Source: an uncultured Haemophilus sp. (GTDB taxonomy: Bacteria; Pseudomonadota; Gammaproteobacteria; Enterobacterales; Pasteurellaceae). Taken from it: a stretch of 7,897 bases of DNA. The stretch is taken from the NCBI GenBank assembly GCA_902482195.1, contig CABSZQ010000048.1:1-7897 (forward strand). The letters are read 5' to 3'. Both the position numbers and the translations under genes were made by a program. Shown one piece after another: positions 6,601 through 7,897 of this stretch; positions within the stretch are counted from its first letter, which is position 1, and every line of letters begins with the position of its first letter. The notes below the pieces were generated by a model that was not told where the DNA came from, made no database searches, and saw only the letters and a program-made list of their open reading frames with translations.

Positions 6601-6789
6601 TTATTTCATTTGATTTGGCATCGAGTTCTTTTCAATTTCCGGCATAAAGCTACCACCGGCAACCGCTCCCGTTCCCTCTACGGGTTGCATAATACCATTA
6701 GGTAATGCATCGGGATCTTGTTTTTGTGGTTCTCCTGTACAAGCTGAGATCAGCAATGCACTCGAGATAATTAAGAGTAATTTATTCAT
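6601..6789 (-). CDS. Small lipoprotein resembling the NlpD N-terminus
   Basis: A 62-residue predicted lipoprotein. The signal MNKLLLIISSALLISAC has a clear lipobox, so C17 would be lipidated and about 46 residues remain. The Asp at 25 is not next to the Cys, so outer-membrane sorting is likely. The mature part shares GIMQPV (32-37) and MPEIEKNSMPNQM (49-61) with GVMQPV (36-41) and [13 protein letters not shown] (50-62) of the adjacent NlpD, and ends where the NlpD spacer begins. The start at 6789 is chosen because its signal peptide is standard and AGGA lies 11 bases upstream; an ATG at 6801 in the same frame adds MTFF but has AGG touching it. It begins 16 bases after the YqaA-like stop, inside the cluster. 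No domain or function is known to me. Confidence 0.8.
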   Translation of the reverse strand: MNKLLLIISSALLISACTGEPQKQDPDALPNGIMQPVEGTGAVAGGSFMPEIEKNSMPNQMK

Positions 6790-6805
6790 AAAAAAGGTCA
6801 TCCTG

Positions 6806-7381
6806 TTATTTTAAAATAAGATAAGCAATCACAGCCAGAGCAACCACACTCCAACCAATGATTTCAATAGATTTACGTAATTTCGCGGCGAATTTCTCCC
6901 CGCCCCATGCGGCCAGTTTTGCGACTAAAATAAAACGAGCAAAACGCGATACAAATGCGGTAATCACAAATGGAATAAACGCCATTTGCATCACACCGGC
7001 ACAAATGGTGAAAACTTTATAAGGAATAGGACTAAAACCGGCAACAAAGACCACTAACACGCCCCATTCTTTAAACCACGCCATGGCCTGTTCCCAAGCA
7101 GCTTGGTAGCCCCATTGTTGAATATAACCTTGCACCCAATCAAAGGCATAGTAACCAATAGCATAACCAATCATTCCACCGACAACCGAAGCAATCGTGG
7201 TATAAAGTGCAAAACGAAACGCACTTTTTGGCTTTGACATTGACATCGGAATCAACATCACATCCGGTGGAACAGGGAAAAAAATGGCCTCAATAAAACT
7301 CACAAAGGATAACCAAAACACGGCAAAGCGATGTTTTGACCATTGCATTGTTTTATCATACATCGCACCAAAAATATTCAT
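6806..7381 (-). CDS. YqaA/DedA-family (VTT domain) inner-membrane protein
   Basis: A 191-residue polytopic protein of the SNARE-associated/DedA superfamily, some members of which move or scramble phospholipids or undecaprenyl phosphate; the substrate of the YqaA branch is not known. Visible family marks are E31 followed by FFPVPPD (34-40), a Gly-rich helix VVGGMIGYAIGYY (66-78), GFSPIPYKVFTICAG (115-129) and SRFARF (145-150). Hydrophobic segments lie at about 20-46, 56-80, 106-142 and 172-190, partly as re-entrant loops in this fold. The ATG at 7381 has AAAGGA seven bases upstream. It sits 51 bases after surE and 16 before the small lipoprotein, so it is very likely co-transcribed with envelope genes. 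Length and reading frame look intact. Confidence 0.85.
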   Translation of the reverse strand: MNIFGAMYDKTMQWSKHRFAVFWLSFVSFIEAIFFPVPPDVMLIPMSMSKPKSAFRFALYTTIASVVGGMIGYAIGYYAFDWVQGYIQQWGYQAAWEQAMAWFKEWGVLVVFVAGFSPIPYKVFTICAGVMQMAFIPFVITAFVSRFARFILVAKLAAWGGEKFAAKLRKSIEIIGWSVVALAVIAYLILK

Positions 7382-7432
7382 TCACTTATCCTTTATTGCT
7401 TCAATAGGGAAATTTCGTTTCAAAACGGCACA

Positions 7433-7897
7433 TTATTCACTTTCCAGCCAATCTTGTAAAGCAGCAATTGACTGATGAGCCGTAAGATCGGCTTGAATTG
7501 GCGTAATGGCGACATAACCATTTTTTACCGCATGGAAATCTGTACCTTCACCATCATATTCTGGCAAGCCTGACGGGCCAATCCAATAAATATTTTCGCC
7601 ACGAGGATCTTCTTGTTTAATCACTTCTGCAGCGGATGAGCGATAACCTAAATGACAGACTTTGATGCCTTTAAGCTCTTCGTAAGGCAAATCTGGCACA
7701 TTGATATTGATCACTTCGCGTTTATTCAATAATTGAGGATGTAATTTCGGAATTAAATCACACACTACACGAGCCGCTGTTTCATAATGCAAACGACCAT
7801 CTAAAGATACCGCAATAGCTGGCAACCCTAAATGTCGGCCTTCCAATGCTGCAGCCAAAGTACCTGAATAAATCGTATCATCCCCCATATTGCAACC
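7433..7897 (-). CDS. surE: 5'/3'-nucleotidase SurE, C-terminal part
   Basis: Metal-dependent phosphatase of the SurE family that removes phosphate from nucleoside 5'- and 3'-monophosphates, and from short polyphosphate in E. coli; cytoplasmic. The frame is open to the right edge and begins [13 protein letters not shown], which is the family signature GxNxGDDxxYSGT, so about the first 95 residues, including the NDDG metal site, lie outside. The visible 154 residues include LPAIAVS, the NINVPD motif that follows the swapped region, GTDFHAV and a typical [13 protein letters not shown] end. An internal ATG at 7888 is within the signature and is not a start. It is the first visible gene of the cluster surE, YqaA-like, small lipoprotein, nlpD. 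Confidence 0.95.
   Translation of the reverse strand, partial: GCNMGDDTIYSGTLAAALEGRHLGLPAIAVSLDGRLHYETAARVVCDLIPKLHPQLLNKREVININVPDLPYEELKGIKVCHLGYRSSAAEVIKQEDPRGENIYWIGPSGLPEYDGEGTDFHAVKNGYVAITPIQADLTAHQSIAALQDWLESE

Noticed and set aside
6272..6647. Overlapping plus-strand open frames across the start of nlpD, rich in Trp, Leu and Cys
   Set aside because: They mirror the Pro/Gln-rich spacer codons of nlpD on the other strand. Several frames are open at once, which marks low-complexity coding DNA rather than extra genes.
1..7897. CRISPR arrays, insertion sequences, prophage genes, tRNA or rRNA genes
   Set aside because: No regularly spaced direct repeats, transposase motifs, tRNA-like cloverleafs or rRNA segments were seen. 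Nearly all of the window is filled by housekeeping and envelope genes.

Overview
The window is ordinary chromosomal DNA from a member of the Pasteurellaceae, most likely Haemophilus or a close relative such as Aggregatibacter. The main evidence is eight perfect copies of the 9-mer AAGTGCGGT / ACCGCACTT, the Haemophilus influenzae-type DNA uptake signal sequence (USS). Fewer than 0.1 copies would be expected by chance in a window this size. The AT-rich composition and the gammaproteobacterial protein sequences agree. The species cannot be fixed from the sequence alone.

Layout from left to right. (1) Positions 1-2686 form a leftward block: a GTG-started, membrane-anchored thioredoxin-like protein, then hldD/rfaD (ADP-heptose 6-epimerase), then waaF/rfaF (heptosyltransferase II), then the first 15 codons of an unidentified gene that runs off the left edge. 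HldD finishes ADP-L-glycero-D-manno-heptose, and WaaF adds this sugar to the lipooligosaccharide inner core, so maker and user of the donor are neighbours. A good leftward promoter (TTGACC-N17-TACAAT) precedes the thioredoxin-like gene, and a USS inverted repeat lies between hldD and waaF. (2) Positions 2797-3471 hold the only rightward gene, deoC (deoxyribose-phosphate aldolase). A strong bidirectional terminator follows it and also serves the converging proS. (3) Positions 3537-5252 hold proS, bacterial-type prolyl-tRNA synthetase with the inserted editing domain. (4) Positions 5348-7897 hold a tight leftward cluster: surE (5' end outside the window), a YqaA/DedA-type membrane protein, a 62-residue lipoprotein and nlpD/lppB. 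A USS hairpin terminator closes the cluster, and a probable proS promoter begins in the tail of that hairpin.

Nothing here looks like a mobile element, CRISPR array, phage, defence system or RNA gene. No gene-free stretch exceeds about 110 bases. The most interesting details are the small lipoprotein, whose mature part resembles the N-terminus of the neighbouring NlpD; the surE-nlpD cluster without pcm or rpoS; and uptake sequences that double as terminators and, apparently, as promoter parts. No entirely new system was found.
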